From: Cinclus cinclus
Taxonomy: Eukaryota; Chordata; Aves; Passeriformes; Cinclidae
Assembly: GCF_963662255.1 (NCBI RefSeq)
Contig: NC_085046.1
Coordinates: forward strand, 144,227,762 to 144,291,761
Reading direction: 5' to 3'
DNA length: 64,000 nt
A program made the translations under genes and the position numbers. Under the pieces are notes generated by a model. It saw only the letters and a list, made by a program, of their open reading frames with translations, searched no databases and was not told where the DNA came from. This document shows, one piece after another, positions 24,046 through 35,300 of this stretch. Position 1 is the stretch's first letter; every line of letters starts with the position of its first letter.

Positions 24046-26836
24046 TCAGTCTTTCTCTGTCTTACATGTACACATAAGGAAGCAAAAAAACAGGACCAGA
24101 TCCTGTGTAACAAACTGTGTCCCTTAACTGGCTTGCTCTGCTCTGCAATTAGTTAATGCTGTAACCACAGCAATCAAATGCTGCAGTGGCTGTAACTCAA
24201 GGCTTTCACTGAGAGATAAAAGAAGCTATTGAAAGCTAATGCATGACCAGCAGCTCCAGTGCGTGTCAGCTTTTAGTGAAGTGAGTGCCTGGAAACCACA
24301 GATCTTGCCCAACACACCCAAGATGTTTCTGTCTCTAGCCTGGTTTCCTAAGGAAACCGAGTGTATGCAGCCACACTGTTCATTTGTTTGTCTGTCAGGC
24401 AGTCCTTTTGTGGGAAATGTCAAACAAAGCAGGCAGAAGTGTAAAGATCTCAGAAGAATTGCAATTCCTGCAATAAAACATGAAATCAAAGAGCAGGGCA
24501 GGGAAGAGCCTGACCACATTGTCCCTGTGAATCCTGTGCGCACCTGCCAGGCAGTCACTGCACCCAACACACCTGCAGTGTGTCCCAACCACCCCAGCAG
24601 CAGCATAAAGGGGTTTTAAACAGATTTTCCAGCTGGAAATGAGTAGCCATGGAGGAGGCAGAGCTGAAGGAATCACAGATGGGGAATAGTGGTTATTACA
24701 CTGCTGCGAAGTTGTTTTGTGGGGACATTGGACACAAATCTGTAGGAAACCAAGCACTGTTAGCTCTACTACTCTGCTTATGCCACTGGTTGTCTGTCCA
24801 ATGCCTCTGAATGGGGAAGAGCATCACTTGTAGCCAATTCATTTGATCTGCAGTCTGTGGTACTTTTGAGATCTTTTGTTTTAATGGGTTCTTACAAGCA
24901 GATTAGCCCTAGGACTAAGGCAACAGTCCAGCTTTAGATTCAGTTCCTGGCTTCCTCTGTGTCTGGGCAAATCATGTATCTTTTACAAAAGTGCTTTTGT
25001 GATTACTGGTTTTTAATTAATTGAAGATCTAGATCCCCCAAAGTCTTTCATGGATCCAGCCCTTTGCTTCACTATTCTTCAGGTTTTCAGAGCCAGAACA
25101 ACAAGGCTCTACTGTTCATTGCCTCTGTTGAGAGTGAAAATTCCTCCAGCAGGAACTGATGCTCATTGTACATTTATGCAGTGGACCCAGGTCTCTTCTG
25201 GGACCTGAAAATGATGCCACCATCCAAGAATAAACAATTATAGCATTGAGGAGATACCAGGATCAGATCCCTCTGCTGCAATGGGCAAATGAAAGGCTAA
25301 AGAAAGGATGAGAGTTGCAGTTTTGCAATCCACCTAAGCCAAGACAGTTTGACACACTTTCAGCTCATGGCAATCATCCTTTTGGTCCTGCAGGCTAGGT
25401 CAAGGATGCAGGGTGCAATTATGAAGGTCTGATCAAGCCTCCAGCTATCTCTGGTGACTATTGCCATTAGCCCCCTGCAGAAGCTTCACCAGAGTCAGGA
25501 CAGTAGTTCAAGCCACCTTGTTTGGAAGGCTGAGAAAACGGGTTATCTACTCATCAAAGAAGCAGGCATGAAGCTTATTAAGATTCTTTCACATGTAGCA
25601 TTGGCTGGAATTTAAAACACCATTTTGTTGTGCGCAACTGGAAACAGCGTGTAGTGCAGTTGCCATGGTTTTGATGTGTTCACTAGGGTTGTGCTGTGTA
25701 TATGTAATATTCCAGGAAAACCACAACATTAAGAAAGACTGTGTCATCTTGTAAATTAAACTCTGGGATTATTTTTTTTTTGTCTCAGCTTTCTTAGAGG
25801 AGATTTGAAACAAACAGTTCATTAAACTGATAGAGACAGTGTTCTCACTATCTACAGGCACATTTCCATACATTTACCTTCTCAAACTGTGATTTTCCAG
25901 TTTTAACATTTCCATAGAGTTATTTCTGTAAGTTTCATACCCTGAAATATATGAAAAATTAAAGGGAAAACCAGACAGCCTGAGTTACTCCAGCTATATG
26001 ACACATTACTTGTTTGTAAAGCATCAGGGTGAGGTTTTCTACGATAGCATATTGCTGCTGTGGTTTAAAGATATTCAGTAGATGGCAAATGATTAATGAA
26101 TCTGTGACTGACATTTCTTTTCCTCTTCCAATCCTCTTTCCTGGTCAATGTCCAGGTGGGTATTTGCAATCTGTGACAAAGCTGTGAACTTGAGGACACA
26201 TAAAAGTAAAGAGCCTGTACTGCAATGTGGTAAAAAGGATGGTCTGAGAGCATTTCCTTAAATTTGAATATTTTGGCACGTTGGAAAAGCCAGTTGTTTA
26301 CCAACTTACATTTCTTTGCTGGTCTCTTTATGGCTCAACATTTGTTTTTGTTTTCTTTTTTTCTGTAATGCTTATTGGGCTTGGGACAGAGGTCTAGAGT
26401 CTTTGAGCAAAGTGCAGTGTATGACTCAACCTGACTAAGCATGTCTTCATTATTGGTTCTCTTGAGAAGCTGCATGACTAACCTGTTTTTAACAGCCATA
26501 CACAATGAAATTGTTCAAACAGGGTTATTAAAGACAAAGGTAAAAGCATTTAAATTAAAGAATCATTGTTTTGTATTCCTTCATTCATATACCCCCATAG
26601 CTAACCCAGTAAGGATTCTACCTTTTAATTCTAGAAAAAAAAGTGCCCCGTAGTGTTTTCCCACAAATCAAGTTTGCCTTCCAGCCTGAAGTATGTTACT
26701 TACCTTGATAAGAACTTAAACACTTTGAGTGGCCTCCTGTCCTGGACACTGAGAGGGGGTTGGTTTGGCTTGCTTATGGTGAGAAAGCACCTTCTCATTC
26801 TCTCCAGCTTTCTCCTCCAGTATGCCTTTTTTTCAC

Positions 26837-26838
<2 letters not shown>

Positions 26839-26885
<47 letters not shown>
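26839..26885 (+). repeat. Uninterrupted run of 47 T
   Basis: Forty-seven consecutive T between CACTA and GTTCCCCC. It is far longer than any other homopolymer in the window (next is 19 A at 46127-46145). It accounts for the poly-Phe and poly-Lys open frames around it. It could be the poly(A) tail of a minus-strand retrocopy or a homopolymer of uncertain assembly length. Confidence 0.95.
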
Positions 26886-26886
<1 letters not shown>

Positions 26887-29723
26887 TTCCCCCAAGAAGG
26901 GCAGTCCTCTACATTTTTAAGCATTTTCCAGCCAACTGTGCCTCTGGCAATAGCTTTCACCAAAGGTACCACATTTCCCTGCTGTCTCTATAGGCACCAG
27001 AAGTCCCATCCGGCCTCTGGAACCTCTGCTCACGCATGAGCAGCTGTCCAGCACACGATCTTGCATGAAGGCTCCCTGGCTGCTTTCTCTAGTCTGGGAA
27101 TACCATCGTCTCCTCAGTACTTTGCACTTTCCAAATGAAGTGCTGACCCTTCATGAGGATGTGTAGGACCTCTTCTGCCCCAAAAATACATGAGCAGCAG
27201 AGAGAGAATCACAGCAGGAGCAGATCAATGTTTAACATGGGCAGCTGGTATAAAGAATTTTTTTTTTAATTTGGTCATATTATCATTAAAAATAAAACCA
27301 TATTGCAGTCATTCAGTAAATGACAATTTCCCGTCTGGAGAGATCTGTGTGGGCCTGAGGTCCAGCAGGTTGGTTAGACAGTGTGCATCTCACTGCTGTG
27401 TGTGGGGCTGGCTGGCACCATTGCACGGGGCAGGCTTGCCAAACCTACAAGCAGACTGGCTGTTCCCTGTGCCAGCGCCAGGTCCATCGGGTGGTGCAGA
27501 CCTCCAGCTCAGCAGCCCCATCTTCCCTGCCCATCGTGGTGCATGTGGGGTGCTGAGCCTCAGGGGGACTTGTGCACACACACAGGTACATACACACACG
27601 GAGCCAGGGGATGAAAAGGCCAGGCTGGTGGCTTGTCCCTCTCTTTTCCAGGTGCCCTGGCTCATGTAGGCTTTGGCTGCAGCTGCCCCAGCCCAGGTCC
27701 AGTACTGCTGCCCAGCAAACAGCCCTGCCCTCCCCCAACCCCCTCCATGCACTGACCTTGACCTGAATACCATAATCCACTCCAGCCAAAAGCAATTGCA
27801 GAGAGTGGCAGGTCACCCAAGGATAGTGTTTGCAGATCTACTGCAGGTCACAGCTCACTATGGTTCAGCTGCTTGTGAAGGAAAACTACCTGCTATCCCC
27901 TTTCCCAATCCTTGGGTTCTTCTGGACACGCCCAGTGATATCTGCATCCAGGGTTTGATGCACATCCCACCAGTGCCAAAATACGTAAGGGTGTATGGGA
28001 TGTGGGGCTGCCTCTTTAATGACATCAAAATAATAACTCTCCTCAGCTCATAGGAGTGTTGGGTAAGCAAATGATCCCCACATTGAGTTGCAGAGAACAG
28101 ACATTGAACTGTCTGGCAGTTGCAATCAGAAACCTTTTTTCCCCTTTTTCTTTTCCCCTAACACAGGTCAGCAGCTGTGTTGTTCATAAAATGAATGGAG
28201 CCCTTAATGAAGCAATAGATAGAAACAGTGAGAGGCTGTGTCTGTGTGTTACAAAAGGCTGAGGGGGAAGGGTTGAGCTCTTAAAATACCCTGACATCCT
28301 TTCTGTCAATTATTTAAACATTAGGCATGGCAGTGATCAGCTACCAACATAAAGTATATTTGGCTCAGTGGAAATGTTAAATCCACACACACCAAACCAG
28401 CTGTTCATAAAGACAGACAGGGAGAGGTTTTCTGTGCCTGTGAATGCAAAATAGTGCAAAATAGTGCAACGAAAAGAAAGAAGCAGACAGCGTGTAGGAA
28501 GGGGGAGGGCCAAGCTGCAAGCAACACTGTTCACTGTGCTGTATTGGTGGATGCAACAGACCCCATTACAGGCACATTGAAGAATGCAGCAGATACACTG
28601 CCCTAGATGCAAAAGCAGGAGAGGATTCCATCACTGGAGAGGAAAACTAAGCAGCTTTACTATAAACAGTTTTCACTCGAGCTCAGTCCATCACTCACAA
28701 CACACGACATTAACCATAAACCTCAAAAACACATCTAGGTTAAAGTTCCCAGCTTTTCAGTCAACGGAGACTTAAGGAGAAAAGTAGCAGCATCCTTCTA
28801 CAGAAAAGTCCTGCAGCCACAACATGGTATTGGCACATCATCTCCCATTCCTCCTCTGCAAGGACAGGGAGATGTAAGGATAACATGAAGTTTTGCCAGA
28901 TTTTTATACAGTAGATATTGAGGCCCAGGCAAAGGTGGAAATAACTTGGATTTCAGCAATGATATCCTTTCTATAAGTGGTTTTGAAGAGTACCACTGCA
29001 GCAAACATTTGGCATTGAGACACATTAAAATGCAAGCAGGAAGCCTCATGGTCCCTGGGAGCCCATCCCATTTTCTTTCTTTATAGCCCAGAAGCCCTGT
29101 GATGGGCAAACTGGTTCTTTTCTGGAAATCTCCCATTACCCACTCAGAATTTCCTCTATGCCACAGCAGCTCCTTGCTCCCTGGTAGCCATTCACACTTA
29201 AAAAAAAAGTGAAACCCCAGGTCCTGTTTTCCAGGTTGACTCTACACTATTCAGGCAAATTTTTCTCCAACAATAATGTAGAGGTCAATTTTTATAGATA
29301 TGGGGAGGATTTTTATGAAATTTTTTAATAAATCTGCAAGCCACTCACATGCCTTCAGTTACACCACAAGCTAAAGATACCAGATCAGTACTGCAGGGAA
29401 AGAGGTGTCATAAACTCCTTGTAAAAAGGTAAGACACCACTCCTCTGTGCTGCCTTGCAGCATTTATGCACAGTAACACAGCATTCTTTGCCAAATGAAC
29501 ACTTTTGATTGCAAAGCTGACATTTATAATAAACCTAGCAACTCCTTGCAGCTCAGAAGTGCTCGCAGATCCCTTTGTGCTACAACAGGGTTGGATGCAT
29601 TCCTCCCCATTAAACCAAAACAAACTGCCTAGGCTTGTCAGGCACACCATGGTGTCCTTGTGGAAGGAATGATTAGCCATTCCCAGAAAAGCTCAAAGAA
29701 TAACTTTGCCCTTCTTTTGTAAG

Positions 29724-29978
29724 ATGAGCTGGCAGAGGTTGCTCCTGTTTTCACTGGCACTGGCTGTCAAACCCTTTGCTGGTATAAGTTCAGTCCTGAC
29801 TGCTGAATCATCACATCTAGCAGAGCCTTGGCTCAGACATTATCAATATTTGTTTCTGCATCTTCCTGTCACAAGAGTTTTTGAGATACAGGAGGAAGGA
29901 GCAGCCCAAAATAGTCCCAGCAAAATCAAAGCACCTGTTCCTGAAACCTCCAGTACATTGAGTAAGTCAGTACGTTAA
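29724..29978 (+). other. Short ORF with signal-peptide-like N-terminus (weak)
   Basis: ATG at 29724 opens an 84-residue frame that begins MSWQRLLLFSLALAVKPFAG, a basic then hydrophobic start resembling a secretion signal, followed by a polar tail. A strong donor-like GAGTAAGT sits near its end (29961 on). No homologue is recognised, no promoter or second exon is seen, and an ORF of this length can arise by chance. Confidence 0.12.
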
Positions 29979-30474
29979 TCTTTACTTTCCTGAAGTTACA
30001 TTCTTGTAAGACCTTCAAAAGGAGCACCATTAGAAAATCCAAAAGGCATCTCCAATTTCAGTCAGGAGACCTGAATAACTCCAGATCTATTCATGGGGAA
30101 CTCATCACATCAATGGATTCAAAGATCAGAAAGGATGCAATGAGTGAGGCACCAACTCCAGCGAAGAAGTCAGACCCCAGATCTGTGCGCTATAGAGTAT
30201 TCTATCCAGGGAGACAAAGTACAAACAGCAAATAGTACTCTATCATGGCTCAGTATTTTTCTATATCCTTTAGTACTAAAATAATGTGCAACTATGCTGA
30301 AGTGCATGGTGTTTTCTTAGAACATTAGGGCAGAGGAGGGAAAGCTGTGAGCACAGAAGTAGGGGATGACAGATCTGAGCAAAATCAAAAAGACTTCACT
30401 GATACAAAGGGAAGACAAGAATAAATTTTGACTGAAAAAAGTGTATTTTACCAGGAATAAAATAAAGACACCAG

Positions 30475-32054
30475 ACATTGCAAAGTTACAAATTTATTTG
30501 TTTTGAAATAAATACAAATACTTCATTAAGAAACTTTTCTTGATAGACTTTACACAATAGCTTTATTCTTTCTGGAAATTGTCTGTTCTTCCCACAAAAT
30601 GTTATGGATATTCTACACAAGAGCTGAAGTTAGTCAATATAAAGTAACCTAGGATGGTGTTCTTCTGAACAAGCAATCCCATAGTATTAACATTTGCTAT
30701 TTGACCACTCAGCATTTGAGCTTTTTGTCGGTGTGAGGACTGCAATTCAGCAGGTATGCACTAGAGCTCTGGAAATCCTGTCCCACTAGTTCTGGAAGGA
30801 CAAACTTAAGAACACCCAGCTGTGACATTGAGTGGCATAAAGGTATCAAGCCACTAGATTCAAAGGAAGCAACCCAAGGAGGCTATGCAAAAGATGCAGA
30901 ACCAGCAGATTATGACATTTACAAAGTCATTAGACACTGTATTCCAGAGATAGTGTTGCTGCTCCACCACTTTGTGGAATACACTTTTCAGCACCAGTGA
31001 GATCTCATCAGTTCCAAATCTAGTAATTAGTGGCAGTTGAATGTACAGTATCTAATTACATGCCCATCCCACAGTTATTCATCTCCTGACAAAGAACAGC
31101 TGGATCTGTCTTTGCTTACAAAATACCAAACTCATCACAATTGTGCTGGACACAAAAAAACTTGAGCTGCAAAGCTAAGAAGCTTTCTGAAGGAAATACC
31201 AAGCTGTTCCCGCTTAGCTGGCATGTACAGCTACCCTACTTGTTACAACTACAACTTCTGCAGTTTGGTAAACCTTTTGGCCCAAGTTCCCAAACAGGAA
31301 ATTCCACCTTGCTTACCAAATTTAAATCCTGTCCTCATTTGGATAAGCAGGTTTCAGGGTCTAGGAGGGGGGAAGGATAGGAAGACTGGAACTAAATCTC
31401 AAAAAAGTAAAATGAAAATCCTTAAAGATTTAGTTCATGTCAAAGTCACATTAAAATTGCCTATTTTAGTAGTATATTATTGTACATAAGAAAACAGGCT
31501 TGCATACTAATGAATTAGAAGGCCTATAAATGCACAATACATTAACTTTTCTATCATTTGAAGTCAAGCTATATACAGTGAATTCAACTCCAGCTTCAAC
31601 ATGAGGCCATAGATCATTTGTTTAATTTCCTTTTCTTAAAGTCATCCTTAAAAGTTATTTTTTTCTCCCCCACTTTGAAACTCATCTCAAATTGTGCCAG
31701 TTTACTTCAAGAGAATAAGATATAAAGGGGCCTGTAACAGCTTTGATTTTAAAGGAGGGTATTGAGCAATTCTGGTTTGACTCTGAAGTGTTTGCAACCA
31801 CATCAGCTTTTGGCAAGTATCCTTTAGAATTTGGCATCCACTGAAGGAGGGCACAATAGCAGCAGCTGTCTGAGATACAAGAATAATGATAGAGCAAATG
31901 AGATGCTTCTTTTCTTTGGTCCCTCTCAGACCCTGGTGAACAGAGTTCAACCTACAGAATAACTAGAAATTAATACCAGTTATGGTTTTGTGATACACAG
32001 GGGGCATCCATTACTTTTTCACACTGTGACCAGTTTACAACCTCCCACAGCCAT
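30475..32054 (-). other. NDRG1: NDRG1 3' UTR
   Basis: Non-coding sequence between the NDRG1 stop and the first strong poly(A) signal with a GT/T-rich downstream element. The length, near 1.6 kb, is close to the human NDRG1 3' UTR. No introns or mobile elements are seen in it. Short open frames on either strand here have no recognisable features. Confidence 0.65.
30493..30498 (-). terminator. NDRG1: Candidate NDRG1 polyadenylation signal
   Basis: AATAAA on the minus strand (TTTATT on +), followed downstream by TGTCTGGTGTCTTT, a plausible GU-rich element. A second AATAAA 69 bases upstream in transcript order (30567-30562) could serve as an alternative. Confidence 0.6.
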
Positions 32055-32320
32055 CTAACAGGACACTTCCATGGACTTGGGGCTTGATTGTTCAGCGTTG
32101 CTCGCCGAGTTTGGCGTCAGCTCGATCCGTGTGTCTGTGTGGGAGCGGTTCCTGGAGCCGTCCCCGGTGTGGGACCGGCTCCTCGTTCCCTCCCCGGTGT
32201 GAGAGCGGCTCCTCGTGCCTTCCCCGGTGTGAGAGCGGCTCCTCTGCCCTTCCAAGGAGGTCACACTGGAGCCAGAAGCCGTGCGGGACCTCATCAGCCT
32301 GGTCATGCTGGCAGAGGGCA
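32055..32320 (-). CDS. NDRG1: NDRG1 last coding exon: regulatory tail with decapeptide repeats and stop
   Basis: The acceptor TTCCAG precedes 32320 and TAG is at 32057-32055. The exon encodes residues 315-402: [20 protein letters not shown], then four decapeptide units, then ELTPNSASN and [10 protein letters not shown]328 and S330, and T346, T356 and T366 in the repeats, correspond in number to the human SGK1 sites. The tail is GC-rich compared with the flanking introns. Confidence 0.96.
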
Positions 32321-35300
32321 CTGGAAGAAGAGTTTTTCATTAATACCTCACTGCATGGACTTGGAAGGAAGCCCTCGCCTTCCCCTCAGCTGAGCCACAC
32401 TTGGAGGAGCCTCTGTGGTTGAATAGACACTTTGCAGGGTACCTTCATGTGCAGAAATATCTCCCCTGCTCCAGGCACGTAATTAAGAACAAATTACTAC
32501 AGTGGAAATTAGAGGCCAGGGAGGAGGGATTCAAGAAACTTTAGGGCACACTGCTGTGGCTGCAAGAATCCAGAGAGCAACTGAAAAGACCCATCAGCTC
32601 CCCCACCATTACTTTCCAATATTCAACCTTTGCTGGCAGCCTAGGCTCGTAGTACATCCTCACAGCAGCTGGCAGAAGCAAATATGTGAAAAACAAACAG
32701 CTACAAACAACTCAAAGAAGTCTCTGAGCCAATGAGGTTTTAAATGTGGTGTGTAGAACCATATCCTTTGATGCCATGAGGGCACACTATAAGAAATAGA
32801 CACCGTAAAAACACTGAGATAAGGTAAGAGGTGTTTGTGGATATAAGCCGGTCTCAAAGCTCTCTATTATTTAATAACATCACTTGGTCTGAAAACTCTT
32901 TGCTCAGGATACAGTATGTGTGTTTTTCCCCCTTGCAAACGCATACCCAAAAGGGAAGAGGTGACATCTGGGATCAGAGTCTCTCTGGGTGCTTAAATGC
33001 ACAATTAACTTCAGTAACAAGATCAGCCATTCAATAAAACCAATACTTACTGTATCCCATTCCCTGAACAAAGTATTTGAAAGCTTCAGCAAGCTTGGCA
33101 GGCTGCAAAAGAGAGACAGTTATCACAGGAAGTACTTAGATTATAATATAATGTTACAGATTTCATAGGTGCTCTAACTTAATAGGGACATATTAAACAT
33201 TCTCTGGGTTCTACTGACTGCATGAAAATTTCATTTACAAGAAAATTCCACCATTCCCCTTCCGAGCCATCTCCCCATTATTTTACAAAATGGATATATG
33301 CATTTGAGATCCAGGGAACACAAGTGGTCTAAATCTGGCTCAAAGCTTGACTTGTGCAGTTATTGAGGAGGATGAACCAAAGTAAAAACTGGCTTCACAA
33401 AGTGTACAAGGCAGTTTATACAAGACCAGTAATTGAGTAATTCCTAATGAGCACAGAACAAATTCAGCTATTCCGAGCTGATATTTGTGTTTATAGGGCA
33501 AGAAAGCTCACCAGGAATACACAAGCACAACTGCCTACAACTAACATTCTTGCAATGAGGCACACCCTATTTTTCTCCTCTGCTAACAGTGGCCACATAA
33601 GCTTCAGTCTCAATTATTTCACATGAAAATATTTTTTGCATAATTCTCTGAACCACTGCAAAAAACAGACTCTCAATAACAGAAGCAATGCACATACTAG
33701 CATGTGGTTTTAAAAAAGCCTTTTCCCAGTTGGAGCATACATTGCCTGTACAGGGACTTCAGCTGCAGGCAATTACAAATTTAGCTTCCCCTGAAGTTCA
33801 CAAACACCAATCTATATTGCTTAGAAATCTGTTTAAATGTTACACCACATTCCAAAGCTGATTTACAAATCAGCTCTTTTAGTGAGGCAACACAAGGGTG
33901 TAGGTAAATTTTAAACTTTGCCAACCTGGCTTTATTAGCAGCTAGGAACTTATCCTTAAGTGTGTTTTAAAGTCCAGTTCATCCACAGTCAAGCTGAGCA
34001 AATGTATGCAATAACCTAGCATTTTTATTTCCTGTCTCCCATTTTCCTGATATATACTATAAATAGAAAAACTAAGAATGTTGTTAAAATGTCAGTAACT
34101 CAAGCCTTAATCCACATTATTTTAGTAAATAGGCATAAAAATAATGCCTCTGCATTCCCATCTCGGTTCTTCACTTGGTTAAGGATTTTAGCAAAAATAC
34201 TATCTCATCCCAATCTTAATTTTGCACTCCATTGCTCTTTAAGAAAAAAAAGCTCAGATGACCAACTGACATCATTATTCATGAAATCATAACCATCCTT
34301 TTGGCTGACATTTGGGAACAGCCAGTACCCTACAGGAAAACACCCATTTGTTGCAGTCTGACACACGGCAGAACATGATTAGTAGGATTTCCGCCAGCCA
34401 AATCCTACCTGGGAAACTTGGGGGAGCCCACCACAGTCAGCCATCTGAAACAGGATGAGAACAGCCAGTTAGCATAATGCCAGAGGAACTCACTTATGCT
34501 CAGGATATATTGAAATGACCTTTTTAGCTGTCTGGCAGAAAAACCACTTCCTTTTCTTGTGTGAGTAACATACATGTGGATGAAAGTATCAAAGCAAGCT
34601 GTTAAATGTTTATGAAAGCTACGACTGCACCCCAGAAAACCACAAAGTGTCTGGATGCTCAGGGAAAGCATCAGCTGGAGCTACAAATGCTTTTTGCTGG
34701 GCACCAATTACCAGTTTCCTAGAAACCAGCCTATTAGTCCTGGCTAAAAAATTCAGCTCTGAATTACAGTAACATGACTGTATTGACATGGATGACAAAC
34801 AGGGTAGAGAAAGCAAACACCTAAAAGCTCAGAGGTGAGAGGGAAAAACAATTTGCTCATATTGCTGATGGCAAGTATCAGCCCAACCTGCCAAGGGAAG
34901 CAGGGAAAGCCAAGTGAGAAAAGCGATCTTGAGTGCATGAAATATTTTTGGAGCATTTAATTTTTCCTGCCACTCCACCCCTCAAAGTCAACCCAACAAA
35001 AACAGTCCTGTTCCAAGGAACACTACAAGCTTAAAACAGTGGAGTTGTAAAGAACCGGAAACCCCAAATCCTATCTAGGATTAGTTAGCAGCAAAACAGA
35101 CCTGCAGCAGGTTCTGGCATCAGCCATATCCCTGGACTGAGCAAAGGCTGGCCACTGATACAAGGTCTGAGACAGTGTCAGAAGCTTTCTTAGGGGATCT
35201 TCCATACCCACACTATAGGGGAGCAGTGTAACTCTTCAATGTTAAGAAAAAAAGAGTAAATATATTTATAGTAATTTTCACTGACTAGTTCAATAAAGAG

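Larger units (their letters stand above)
21666..30474. other. Intergenic gap between CCN4 and NDRG1
   Basis: About 9 kb between the two convergent genes. It contains the AT-rich alternating tract, the T47 run and unremarkable unique sequence. Open frames up to 159 codons (27190-27669) occur on both strands in GC-richer patches; none shows a known domain or paired splice signals. One short frame at 29724 is discussed separately. Confidence 0.65.

Noticed and set aside
26653..27039. 128-codon + strand ORF and its minus-strand counterpart
   Set aside because: Both owe their openness to the T47 homopolymer (poly-Phe or poly-Lys).
32088..32422. Two + strand ORFs over the NDRG1 repeats (Arg/Pro and Ser/Gly rich)
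   Set aside because: Shadows of the 30-bp coding repeats on the opposite strand.
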